Source: Perognathus longimembris pacificus
Lineage: Eukaryota; Chordata; Mammalia; Rodentia; Heteromyidae
Assembly (NCBI RefSeq): GCF_023159225.1
Contig: NC_063184.1
Location: 14,745,528 to 14,809,527 of the forward strand
Reading direction: 5' to 3'
DNA: 64,000 bases
Shown: in pieces, positions 35,090 to 46,240 of the stretch
Layout of the letters: the number at the start of each line of letters is the position of its first letter
Numbering within the stretch: position 1 is the stretch's first letter
Notes under the pieces: model-generated
What the model was told of the DNA's origin: nothing
Seen by the model: only the letters and a program-made list of their open reading frames with translations
Database searches by the model: none
Translations under genes and position numbers: made by a program

Positions 35090-35855
35090 AGTATGTGGTG
35101 GACTTTATATGTTCATTGTAGCACAATTTACTATCGCTAAAATATGGAAACAACCCAGATGTCCTCAGTAGATAAATGGATCAAGAAAATATGGTACATA
35201 TACACAATGGAATTCTATGCTTCTATCAGAAAGAATGACATTGCCTCATTGATAAGGAAATGAAAGACTTGGAAAAAAAATCAGACTAAGTGAAGTGAAC
35301 CAGACTCAAAGAAACATAGACTGTATGGTTTCCCTCATTGATAATAATTAGTACATGTCTAGGATAGTCCTAGCAGAAGATCACAATAGTTCAATAGCAA
35401 TATACATATGAACACATAAGATGATGCTAATCGAAATGAACTCCAGGCTATGGAAATAAGTGGTTTATTGTTGTTGTTATTTTCAATGTACCATGTGAAA
35501 TTATGCCTTTTTCTTTCATCTTTCTTCCCCATCGGTTTATCCTTGATGTGACTGTAACTGACTTTGGTACCTTGGGTATTGTATATACATTTATTGGAAT
35601 GTGGGAAGAGAAGACAAACTTCAGAACTGAGAGAGAAAGGGTAAAAGGCAAGCCAGTGCAACAATGATACTTGCAAGACAGTATGCTGTAAATCAACTGT
35701 ACAACTCGGGGCAGGAGGAGGAAATATGATGATGGGGGAAGTGGGAGAAGAATGAGGAAGTAACAAGTTTGCTATGAACTCTCTGCCTTACATATGAAAC
35801 TGTAACTCCTCTGTACATCATATTGACAATAAATAAATAAATAATTTTTAAATGA
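35090..35855 (+). mobile_element. L1 3' end, plus strand
   Basis: Starts in the typical L1 3' region ('caatttactatcgctaaaat', 'tggaaacaacccagatgtcc', 'acacaatggaattctatgct') and continues through a purine-rich tract (35706-35760) to 'ctcctctgtacatcatattg' and an (AAAT)n tail. Same family as the minus copies at 32115 and 60706. No intact reading frame remains. Its 5' edge and TSD are unclear. Confidence 0.88.
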
Positions 35856-36400
35856 CCTAGGATATTTCAGTTTCAAATAAATATTTCTTATTGGTATATT
35901 GACAAATAAAGTTCACCATTGGAATGAGAAATTTTTAGTAACTTTTGCCATTGTAAAAAGACACACCTGTATTTCAGAGCAATTGTAATGAAGGTTAATC
36001 CTGTTTCATATCCTAAATTCATCAGTGAAAGTAATGTAAATAAGTCATGACTTCTATGTTGGTAACTGTGTGCCAGCATTATTTAGACCTCAATATAAGT
36101 AAGGGCAAAGCTGCATACACATTTTATTTAGAACAAGCAGACAATTGTATTAGAAAGAACAATGTAAGTTCAGAACATAGTATTTCTTAATAGACAACAT
36201 GGATTACTAGTAAAAAGAAAGGACTCTATTCAAATTAGATTTTAATGTAACTGCTCTACTGAACTTCAAAAATACAGTTCTGATATCTGTTTCCCTCTAC
36301 ATCAAGATTATAGATAAACTGAGATCTTTGTGAATATTTCCATCTTCTTGAATAGAATTATATACATACTCCTGACACCTATATTATAACTTTGATAATA
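35856..36400. other. AT-rich unassigned DNA
   Basis: AT-rich flank of the LTR, with no recognised repeat. Confidence 0.5.
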
Positions 36401-36424
36401 AATAACTGTGGGGCGCACCGACTG

Positions 36425-36610
36425 GCCCCGCCTGTCCGCACCCTGGAGGTGTGTGGTTGTTGAGCCTCGGGAGTGAGGCCCTGAAGAGCCCCGCCTGCCT
36501 CAGTCCCTGGGGGCGTGCTTGCTTGCACCGCCTCCGGAAGAGGGATCCCGGTTAGCCACGCCTGCCTTCCGGGTCTGGAACTGGAAAGGCGGCTCTAGCT
36601 GGCCACGCCT
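36425..36610 (+). promoter_or_regulatory. Four GC-box/KLF-like motifs in the LTR
   Basis: GCCCCGCCTG at 36425-36434 and 36488-36497, GCCACGCCTG at 36555-36564, and GCCACGCCT at 36602-36610. Spacing is about 63, 67 and 47 bp. SP/KLF proteins bind related motifs, so this looks like U3 enhancer structure. Function is inferred. Confidence 0.5.
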
Positions 36611-36634
36611 CCCAGCCTTAAGACCATGTGCAGC

Positions 36635-36646
36635 AAGATGGCTGCC
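36635..36646 (+). promoter_or_regulatory. YY1-type motif in the LTR
   Basis: AAGATGGCTGCC is a close match to the YY1 core AAnATGGC. It sits downstream of the GC-box-like motifs. YY1 can activate or silence LTRs, and occupancy is not shown by sequence. Confidence 0.5.
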
Positions 36647-37019
36647 AGCAGTAACCTGGGGGTGGTCCTGCTAGTACTTAGGCCACCCCTTAGGGAGGTC
36701 CCATGGCCTTCCGCCCTTGACTGACAGCTTGCACCGCCAATCATCGCCCCTGGCTAGGTATGTTACACCCTCCTCTTCCTGCTGCCATAGCCCATACTTA
36801 AGATTGGATCTGCCCCACTAAAACTGAGAGCAGTCTTGAACCTCTCCCGAGTCGTCTGATTGTCCAACTGCCGGTGAAAGGTTGGGTTGGGCTGGGTGCG
36901 GGCGACTCGCGGCTGGTTACCTATTCTGGGTTCACACTCAGCAGGGTGCGCTTCCTTGCCTCTCTGGCTGGTTAGGAGAGCACCCAGGGTGCAGGGACCC
37001 CTGCAAATAACTATTAATC

Positions 37020-37082
37020 TTCTGTAGTAGAGCACTTGCCTATTGTGTGAAGTCTTGGCTTTGATCTCTCACACACAATTAC
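37020..37082 (+). mobile_element. ID-like SINE fragment
   Basis: 'gtagtagagcacttgcctat' and 'cttggctttgatctctcaca' match the middle and B-box side of an ID element. The 5' part is missing or lost near the LTR edge. Confidence 0.6.
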
Positions 37083-38997
37083 ATAGATCTCTCATATATA
37101 CATATATATTACATATATGTAAATTATATAATATAATGAAATATTTCTTTCAACTCAGTAGCTGATCACTGAGTTCCTTCAGTGTTCCAGTTAACATTAT
37201 CAGTGTCTAAATTATATATATTAACAATACCTGACATTTGGTAAAAAGAAAAACCCAAAACGTATTAAAAATTAATTACTAATTATAAAACTATATGAAC
37301 TGTATTGATGGCATAAAGACATTTCTAGAGAAGGAGGAAGAACTGATTCATTTCCTTAGATAGAATATTCAGGTTTTAATTCTCAAAGAACACAATATGT
37401 GAGTTTCACTTGTTTTGAATAGCGCATTTTTTTGGTAGAAGAACAAGTATAAAGCCTTTCTAAGCAGTAAAACAAGTGAAAAACTATGAAAACATCAAAC
37501 CACTCACCTTTTGCAGGTGATACGAAGCATCTCAGTAGGGGTAGCCTGTAGTAACTGAGGAATGGCACACACTGAGAAACACCACTAACGGGGTTTTTAA
37601 ACTAATCCAGCATAGACTTTGTGGATCCCCTAAAGATTTTCATTAAGATAATGAAATGACTAGACTGTGTTTTACAGACCTTGTTAGGCAATCTGGATGT
37701 CAGTTTAAAGAAGAAGCTATTGGGGAAATTGAAATCCAGTGAAATGAGTTGTTTTCACCAAAATGATCAAATAAGTCAGAAAATAGTCCTTTTTGCTCCA
37801 GTTAAGCACAAAATTGCAGGTGGATACATTTGTGTAGATTTATATGGTGACTGGAGAGATGACTGGGTTAGAGCCAGTTCTTGTTTCATCTCTTCAGATT
37901 TCATGCCCATGCAGTAAGAAGAATGGCACTTTCCCTCTATCTGTCTCCTGTCCGTGGAATGGCTCCTGGCACTATTTATCAGAGGCTTTAAAGTCTTTGA
38001 AAGGGGAATGCCATAAAGTTCCCAGAGTGTTTGCGTCCTTTTTGATCAGAAGCTTGCCATATTTGTCTTATTTAACCTACTTTTGAATGTGGACCTCTAC
38101 AAGATACCAGCTGTTGACTCATATTTCACAGACATTTTTCTCCTGGAGTGAATCTGATGGATAATTCCCAGGACCAAGTGTAGCAGAAAAAATGTTGCCT
38201 ATTGGTCATATTTCTTGGCTGCTGATGGGAACCCCTACCCTGTAGTGACAAATCCATTGGGAAATTCTTGGCTCTTAATATTGCTTTTACCACTAATATA
38301 TAAGTTGTGCCACCTTTCTGGACAGTATTTAGCTTTGATTCCCTTGCAGAATGCTTTAGGACCATATTTGCTTTGAAGACCCCCATTATTCATAGATTTT
38401 TTTGCTCACATGCTACCATGGGCATCTTATTTTCTAAAGCTGCTATTAATGAAGATGTGTTTCTGGGTCCATCTGAATGTTCTGGCTTTAAAATGAAGCA
38501 GATCACAGACAGTTCTGGCCTCTTAAAGCAAGTGAGGCATCTTTGATTTGCTTGAAGGAAAAACTGGAGAAAATCAAGAGGGCATGGGTCTGTTTTTAAT
38601 GTGACAACACTTTGGCTAGAGTTTCTTCCTTTCCATTTTCTGACTCTCATAAAAATATCTTTCCCTTTAATATGCAAGGTTTGAAGAAACTAGCATGAAA
38701 TGTTTTAGTCAGTCTCTTTTGCTCTGTAGCAATGACTTGTTATTTCAAGTTGATTGTAAGTAATTTAAAAACTCCAGAAATGAGGTATGACTTTTAGTTT
38801 ATAGGTCATTCAGAAGTTCAAGGTTTTCTTAAACATTATGAGTTGGAGGCTATAAATGAACACGTGTTGCTTTAAATTAAGACTTTTAAGCTTTAAGCAA
38901 TTTGAGTGTACGTTGTCATTCAACTCTATACCTCAACAAATGTCTAACTCTTTAGAAATGAAATGGGAAAGAGATCTTTAGGATTAAGGACTTAAGT
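37083..38997. other. Repeat-poor block, unassigned
   Basis: About 1.9 kb with no recognised mobile element. Frames of 78-95 codons on both strands (37681-38677) overlap one another, and none has a recognisable domain. Confidence 0.45.
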
Positions 38998-39065
38998 AAT
39001 TTGTAGAGAGTTTGCCTAGCATCTACAAGGCCTACAAGCATTGCAGCATTGAGAAACAAGAAATC
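38998..39065 (+). mobile_element. ID-like SINE fragment, diverged
   Basis: 'gtagagagtttgcctagcat' followed by 'acaaggcctacaagcattgc' resembles an ID element with a small internal deletion. Confidence 0.55.
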
Positions 39066-39520
39066 TTAATCTGTTCACATGTCTATACATAGGTAGTTAT
39101 ATGCACATAGTTCTTACGGTCATTTTCAAAGGTTGCCAATTTCTTAGAGATAGTTCCCCATTATAAACTCAAACTTTGGGTAAGGAGTCACTGTACAGCA
39201 TAAATACTTTAAATAAATGCCAGCTAAATAAACACTAATACTAATATTAAATACTACTACTATGTATTCAATTTGTTAGTTTGACAAGCATTTTTAGCCT
39301 TTACTTTCTATACTTAATAAATGTAAGGTTACTTAGACAGTTAAGAAAACTCTTGAAAATTTCATTAAGTAATTTATAAGACTTATTTTTAAATTGTTGA
39401 AAATTACATACATTTATCACATACTATAGAGTATTTTGAAGTGCATATACACTAAGGAATGGCTAAGTTGAGCTAGTTTCCATATGCATTACCTCATATA
39501 TTGATTAAATGATTATTTTT
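39066..39520. other. AT-rich unassigned DNA
   Basis: No recognised content. Confidence 0.5.
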
Positions 39521-39744
39521 GTGTGTGTCCAGCCCTGGGGCTTGAACCCAGGGTCTTGGTCCTGTCCCTGAGCTTTTCACTCAAGACTAGAGTTCCATCA
39601 TTTGAGCCATGGCTCTACTTCTAGCTTTTTTTAGTAACTAATTAGAGATAAGACTTTCCACCCAGGCTGGCTTTGAACCATGATCTTTATATCTCAGTTT
39701 CCTGAACAGCTAGGATTACAGGTGTGAGCACTGACTCGTAGCTT
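39521..39744 (-). mobile_element. B1-Geo SINE
   Basis: Short GT run at the tail, reversed Geo ('gggcttgaacccagggtctt') and reversed B1-like half ('ggctggctttgaaccatgat' to 'attacaggtgtgagcactga'). The flanks 'ttaaatgatta' and 'ttaaataattt' may be a decayed TSD. Confidence 0.9.
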
Positions 39745-41601
39745 AAATAATTTTTCACACAACACAGTAAATATTATACAAAATTACATGAAAATCCAAG
39801 TTATGCTGGCATGTATTAAATCATATTTCATGGAAAATGGGTAGCTGTGTAAACATTTGTTTCAGAATGTTTAATTAACAGTAGCTATTCAGTGTAATTT
39901 TCAGGGCTTAATATTAGTGGAGCTCTTTCAAAATTACAATTATTTTTAAAATTGTCTTTTTCATCTCCAGCTCCCCTCAGGATATATTGTAACTAAAACG
40001 CCTTCAAAATTAGGAATGTTGTTTCTTTTTCAAAAAAGGACCTTGTCCTTTCTAGCTCTAGCTTCCTATAGAGATTTTCATGTTGGAAATGAAAATGGCT
40101 CTTCCCACAAGCTCTGGCCCTTGGAAGGAAAGATTTATATTCCTGACTCAGTAATTGGGCTTTTCAGCTAAGTCTACTTGTGCATATGTCTAGTCTTTGG
40201 TTTTATCCTTTTTATAAATTACAATACTACTGTGGGGAAGTAACAGACAAAATACAAATGGATCTCCCCTCCGTTTGGGCCTAAATTGATAAATAAATTT
40301 GCTTTGTATTTTGTATATACGATGCCACACTTCCGGGGGCCCTAGACTGAAGGGCAGATCAGAAAAAGTCTTTGCAGCTACAAACCCAGCTTTGTTCTGC
40401 ATTGGGACTTTTCTGTCCTTTCTCTTTGTACCAGCATCCATGGCCTTTTGCCACTGTGGTAAAATGGAAAAAATAAATACTTTGGAAATTGTGGCTCCAA
40501 AGTTTGTTCCTCTGGTGACTTCTCAATGGTGTACATTCCAGGCTGGTTTTTTTTTTTTTTTTAATTTTTCTTGTCACATGTGAGTTTCTCATGAGACAAT
40601 TAGTCCTTCCTTTGAGCCACTGAGGGCGCTTGTTTCTATTAGCATTATTAATTGAATAAAGGGCTTTATTATGATATTTACATATATACATATCATAAAT
40701 ATTTTGCTCACATTTTCCCCTTGTATTATTCTTTCTTATCCTTCTTCACCCCTTTTACAGTTTCTTATGGGCGTCATTATGCATTTATTTGTTAATGGCA
40801 CATTAAGCCTAGATTAAGGCAACCTCAAGAAGTTTGTGTAAGTCCTTTGTTTCACAACAGACAGATTTGGGGGTAAGAATTCAAGATAATGAGGCAAAGC
40901 CCTGTCACTGGCCCCATTTTGTCCTCTTTACCCCCCTTTTGAGGTACTCTCTTCTGTAGGTACCTTTGGTTCCAGGAACATTAGTTCTGATTAATAAACA
41001 TTTTTTCAGGGTCTAAAGAGCAGCAAGGAGCTCCACAGACCTTATCACCCTATAATAAAAATATTCCCCAAATTGGGAACAGTTAGCCCATGATGGAAAT
41101 TGAGACTGCACACCAGAGTAGAAGTAATCATCTCATTCAGACCAGATTGCTCCCTTCCAGTGGTGATAGTGATAGTAAAGTCTAGAAAGCTACCTCACAG
41201 AACCAGAGCTCAGATAGGATCAACCAGACCACTGGCCTGATCAATCTTACCTCCTCCACCTGCTATACACAAAATCTATATCTTTATTTCCCTTTCCTAA
41301 AATCTTGGGGGTCCTATTAGGTCCTCAAAGATAGATCTGGAGTCACTGAACTCCTTTTTCTAGTCTTCCCTGTATAATCAAATTGATTAGAGTTTCTTTC
41401 TGTGCCCTTCACCACTGAATGTCTCTTTGCTGGCATGATGGGATTGGCATGCTGAGTGTCTAGTCAGATCATATTCCTGAGCCTTCAATTTTGCTTAAAC
41501 CTTTTAACACAAATACAGCAAATTCAAGTGTATACTTGAGTTTCCAACTTCTTAACTTGTACAAGATCTTTATACTGCAGCATTCATCTGACATATATAT
41601 G
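39745..41601. other. Unassigned non-coding block
   Basis: Frames up to 110 codons on opposite strands around 40190-40691 have no recognisable domain. No repeat assigned. Confidence 0.5.
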
Positions 41602-41655
41602 AACATTAAAGATATAGACTCCACAGAAAACATTAAAGATATAGATTCCACAGGA
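41602..41655. repeat. 27-bp tandem duplication
   Basis: Two adjacent 27-bp copies beginning 'aacattaaagatatagact' (41602-41628 and 41629-41655), differing at two positions. A recent local duplication. Confidence 0.9.
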
Positions 41656-42539
41656 ATGACTGAGCAATTTTTTCTACAATGGCTGAAAATGAAAGGTAAA
41701 CATGCTCATATGTGACTCCTGTATAGACAATAGCCCTGACTGCATTTACAAGTGTTCTTTTCTGAATAATTGTGGATTGTCAAAGTTGAAATGACAAGAG
41801 CATTTTGAAATGTTATGAACTGCTGCAGATTGGAAGTGGGAAATGCAGGCACTGAATCTCTGAGAGAGAAATGATTCAAATGCAGGGACTGCTGTTATGA
41901 ATTCTCTCTGAATCCTCCATTTACAACTCCCAAAAGAAGATATGGAATGTTCAAAGGGACAGTAGATCAATTCAAAGTTGCTAATAAAAATCAGTGCACT
42001 TTTTTTTAAGTCTTCACATAAAGTTGTTGAAAAAGTGTCACTGATCATCCTCTTGGAGAAGGCTGCTGGATATGTATCTCTGTGGTATACAAGACTACCT
42101 TGAAAGCTATGACTACTACATTTACTCATCAACTAAAGTCATTCACACAATGGCTAAGAATACAAGACTAATATGCAACTTTTCTCAGGAACAATGACTA
42201 ACAATTACAGGATATAAATGGACGAGGGCCAGGGGTGATAATACAGGAACTTAAAATCCCTTGTAAGCATCCATTTATAGCATCCTGCTATCCTCTGCCT
42301 TTCAGCACACGCCTGCTACTGGTGAATGGAAACATGGGTCACTTCCTCCAAAACAATTCCATTCAGTGCAATCACCAAGAAAACCTCTTTCATGCAGATC
42401 CCCACTTCCTTCCCTCAGATGTCCAGACCTTTCAAGCTCAGCAAGTCACACAGCATTTCTGTGCATTGTTACCTCCTCCTCAGCTCTGCTGTAGGGAAAC
42501 ACTTCAAACAATCTGTTCTGAAAGGGCCTAAAACTGGCA
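41656..42539. other. Unassigned non-coding DNA
   Basis: Frames of 98-128 codons on both strands have no recognisable content. Confidence 0.5.
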
Positions 42540-42566
42540 GGGGGTGGGGGCTGAGGGAAGGAAGGG
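42540..42566 (+). other. G-quadruplex motif
   Basis: Four G-runs (G5, G5, G3, G3) separated by loops of 1, 4 and 6 nt satisfy the standard intramolecular G4 pattern. Not inside a recognised repeat. Confidence 0.7.
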
Positions 42567-43944
42567 AAATCAAGTCAATACTTGCCAAACAATGGGAGAA
42601 AATGTGTGTGGGGGAGGGGCTAGTGCCAGTAGTGTAAAAAGAAGTCATTTTTTACTGAGCTAAATGAAATGGTATCTGAAAGAAATATGTCATTCATTTT
42701 AAAGAGTGTGACTTGATACAGAAATTATTTGATTGCTTTAAATTTGTGAAAATGCATAATTTCAAAAATGGAGTCCAGAGAAGAGTTTGGGGATATAAAA
42801 GGGAAACATGGAAGCATGTGAAAATTACCTAAATCTCCCTAAGGTTTTCAGAGGCTGTGGAATTGGACATGGGACTGCTATGTAGCTGCATCCATTCCAC
42901 CATACAAATCAATGCATAAAGTTTCTTGCAGTGACATATTCCGTGAATAAAAAGAAGCTGTACCAACTATGTATAGTAGAAAGGCAGATTGTTTTTAAAC
43001 AGGAGGCTTTTCAAGGTTTACTGCATGGAGTCCGCTATTCTTTAAGTTCAAATAATGTTTGACAGGTCAGTCATGAGACATAAAAGATTTTTTTTTTGTT
43101 AAAACCAGACAATTTTGTACAAATAAAGGGCCGAAATGAAACATCAAAGCTCAGGAACTGTATACATTGCACAAAGCTTTAGACGTTTCTGTTCTCTTTA
43201 AAATTTTGACATATGTTGTATAGTGTGGTTAGTGCTATTAAGGGAATGCAAACTTCTTTCCAAGCAGTTCTTATACCACTCAGTTCTTCTCAGGGTCACT
43301 TGAAGGCTGCTTTGAAGTTTCCCAGGAACCAGGACAAGGTACTCCCATGCTTTGCCTGCTAGGAAAACTATCAACAGAGAAATGTCGATTTGGGTATCTA
43401 ATGGAGCAGTCTATCAGCTACATAATTATGTTTTTTTTATTTAAAGGGAGATTTGATTTCTTAACACAGGGATTCCAAGAAAAAAAAGTCTGTGGGCCCC
43501 TGTAGTCATCCCAGCTCTGTTAGGGCTGAGAACTCATAGCCAAGTAGAACACTGGAAGCTAGCATTGGCAGGCTTTGTGATTAGAAAAGGACATATGGAT
43601 TACCTCCCAAGTGGTAGCTGTGAAACTACATATAGATTTGAACGGAATTTCTCATGGCTATTACATGTTTCTTGCTGATCCATTTATTATTTATTGGGTC
43701 ATTTTTCATTTAGCTTCCACAAATAATCAGAAGGATGTCTTGGATGGAATAAAATAAGTGTGATCATTTCTGAAATTGAATTGGAGCTGTTGGCAAAATG
43801 CTTCTGTACAGGAATGATTCTTTGAACCTGTTATAGCTTAAGGGGCAAGGAGACTCTTCTTTTTCCCATAATTAACTTTTTTTCTGAGTCTGATTTCTAG
43901 AGCCAAGATATTCCCTGAGTAGTCAACATCTAGCTTCATGTAAT
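42567..43944. other. Unassigned non-coding block
   Basis: No frame of note and no recognised mobile element. Confidence 0.5.
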
Positions 43945-44150
43945 AGAAGAAGCATAAGTTTTAGAACCAGACAGCTGTAGATTTATACCTCACTCCCAGT
44001 CCTTGCCAGCTGTGGGACCTTGAGAAAGCCTATTAACTTCTCTGGGCTTTGGGGTTTCTCATCTATAAAATTGGGATAATGATACCAATTTATGGAGACT
44101 CATTGTAGGAATTAGAATGCAATTTATATAAAGCTTTAACAAATATGAGT
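43945..44150 (+). mobile_element. MIR SINE
   Basis: Blocks in consensus order are 'gttttagaaccagacagctg', 'ccagctgtgggaccttgaga', 'attaacttctctgggctttg', 'catctataaaattgggataa' and 'tatataaagc'. An ancient mammal-wide SINE and one of the clearest old repeats here. Confidence 0.93.
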
Positions 44151-44639
44151 TTCCCCATTCTACCTTCAGCAGAAAAACTGACTGGAAGGGGGGCTTTCAT
44201 TTGGAAGCCATAAAGAATCATGGCCAAGACCATAAAAAGGTAAATCCTTCTTTCTCTTAACATTAGATGTTTATTTTGGTAGTTTGGAAACCTATCATTC
44301 CAAAAGCTTCAGCGTTGGAGTCAGAACAGTGAGTGATAGGATTATGTGGATTGATTTCTCTCTATTCCTTTTTTATTATTTCTAGCCCCCGCCCCCACAT
44401 TGGATTTACCAGTAAGCCATTTGCAAGACCCACAGGAGCACATCAAAGGTGCATCCAGATTCCTCAACCTTATTGGACCCAAAGCCGAATTTAGCATCTT
44501 TTTCTAGCACCATACAACACTCAAACTAAGAAGCTTTGATGTACTCTAGCCTTTCTGATACTTTATGTATACATTCTTTCTCCAGGAACTGCTTTAAAAA
44601 TTATGATTGTGTAGTTGTACCAAGATTTTGTAATTTCCT
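44151..44639. other. Unassigned non-coding DNA
   Basis: No recognised content apart from the MIR edge. Confidence 0.5.
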
Positions 44640-44705
44640 AAGTCAGGTTATGAGTACAATGTATCTTGATCAATGTCAACCCTTCTTGGGAACTTTTATT
44701 GCTAC
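44640..44705 (-). mobile_element. L1 3'UTR fragment, old
   Basis: 'ttatgagtacaatgtatctt' and 'gatcaatgtcaacccttc' match the reversed older L1 3' terminus seen at 57255 and 59975. Confidence 0.5.
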
Positions 44706-44915
44706 CTTTAAATTATTATGAGTTTCTTTCTCTCTTTTCCCTTCAACTCTAAGTTTAAGTACTCTTTGATTTGCTTCTTTGCAAGATTGCTTTCAAGACT
44801 TTTAAATTGGTGTCTTTTCCTCTAATATGCAACACACTGCAGTGCAACATTAACAGTATAATAATCTCTGCATATAATCATCCCTTATCTACATGTACAT
44901 TAAAAATTAAAAATT

Positions 44916-45108
44916 TGCCAGGCAATGGTGGCTCATGCCTGTAATTCTAGCTACTCAGGAGGAAAGCTAGCTGGGGCAGGAAAGTCCATGAGATTTTTAT
45001 CTCCAATAATCTATTAAAACACCAGCCTTGAACAAAAGAAGCTTAGGGACATTGCCAAGACCCCAAGTTCAAGTCTTAGGACTTGTACCAAAAAATAAAT
45101 CAATAAAG
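44916..45108 (+). mobile_element. B1-Geo SINE with internal deletion
   Basis: The B1-like half ('ggtggctcatgcctgtaatt') is intact. The Geo half has lost its A-box-like segment but keeps 'gaccccaagttcaagtctta' and an A-rich tail. Confidence 0.87.
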
Positions 45109-45530
45109 GTCAGATTTGCTTAGCATGATGAATCAGGCTATTTGTGACATGGCCCCAGCCTACATCATCAGTCACATGCTCTGTCAGTCATGATTCTCTT
45201 TGCCTCCTAAGCTCCATACACACTGCTATTGATAAATCCCTTCCTTTTGCATAATGTTCTTTCTACTTCCATCTTTTGTTTAACCAACTATCACCCAGAA
45301 AATTCCCAAGTTCAGATATCATCTTCTCTAAAACATTCTCTGATTCTTGTTGCATACCACAACCTGATCTTGAAAACCAGGGAAATAATTTCCTTCTCGG
45401 TGCTCTCTGAATCTTGAATGAACCTCTGTGACCATACTCACTCAATTGGAGCAGTCGAATGTCTCCTCCCTGGACCGTGGATGAACTCCTGGAACACTGA
45501 ATATTATCCATTCATCTTTGTGACTTCAAC
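45109..45530. other. Unassigned DNA
   Basis: No recognised content. Confidence 0.5.
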
Positions 45531-45611
45531 TTGTTATTTACCTGGTATTTGTTATTTACCTGGTAAGACTGGTTGAACCACTAACTTAGGAGATAGAATG
45601 GAGATAGAATG
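45531..45611. repeat. Two small tandem duplications
   Basis: An 18-bp unit 'ttgttatttacctggta(t/a)' is doubled (45531-45566), and an 11-bp unit 'ggagatagaat' is doubled about 23 bp later (45589-45610). Confidence 0.9.
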
Positions 45612-45959
45612 GAGATGATGTGGAGTGAGAACATATTGTGGTGAGACCAGGCTGCATTCCCAGCTTGGGGTAAAGAAAAGATAGCACTGTAGTTTTATAC
45701 TATGAAATACTATCCATTATATGGAAACAATGGGAGAAAAACTTAATGTTGTGGTAGATTTGCTTCAAAATGTCAGAAAGTTGACAGAAAGTTGAAATGA
45801 GCACTACAGCCCATAAATCAGCCAGATGTGGCCTACACTCTTCTATCAGATTCAAATGGCAGCAGATGAAGGAAAATGGCAGTGTATTTCTCATGATTAT
45901 TTATTAAAAGAGTTTGCCAAGTATCTGGAGCTAAAGAAAGAGTAATTAATTCCATTGTA

Positions 45960-46240
45960 AGGTTGAGGGGTGTCTTATAAAGGAAATGATATCGAGTTGA
46001 AACTTGAAAGGAGTTTGGGACTTTAACAGGCCAATGAGATGTCAAGAAATGTAGTAGGAAAAGCAGACGAAGGGGAAAATAATCACAGAACTGAAACAGC
46101 ATCCAAAGGGGGTACAAATTGTTTGGTCTAATCAAGCGAGAAAGCATCAGGTGATAGGACTGAACAGTTAGGTGAGAACATATTGTAAGAAGCCTTAAAT
46201 GGTAAGATAAGCAGTTGGACTTAAGGAAAGGCTATATGTG
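45960..46240 (-). mobile_element. L2 LINE relic
   Basis: Blocks 'gagttgaaacttgaaaggag', 'gaacatattgtaagaagcct' and 'gataagcagttggacttaag' follow the reversed L2 3' region in order. Diverged. Confidence 0.58.

Larger units (their letters stand above)
36407..37005 (+). mobile_element. Solo LTR of an endogenous retrovirus (class II-like)
   Basis: A 599-bp GC- and CpG-rich island with sharp edges. It begins TGTGGGGCG and ends GACCCCTGCA, giving the TG...CA ends of an LTR with similar inverted termini. It is flanked by a perfect 6-bp direct repeat AATAAC (36401-36406 and 37006-37011). A 6-bp TSD is typical of ERVK/betaretrovirus-like integrations. No second LTR or internal viral region is present, so it is a solo LTR left by recombination. 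No canonical AATAAA is seen. ACTAAA at 36817-36822 is a possible variant signal, which would support plus orientation, but orientation is tentative. The 90-codon minus frame across it is not a gene. Confidence 0.88.

Noticed and set aside
36763..37035. 90-codon minus frame across the solo LTR
   Set aside because: Antisense to LTR sequence and extending past its edge. High GC lowers stop density, so it is not evidence for a gene.
37681..38677. Cluster of 78-95 codon frames on both strands
   Set aside because: Frames overlap antisense to each other, with no recognisable domain, start context or splice sites I can support as exons.
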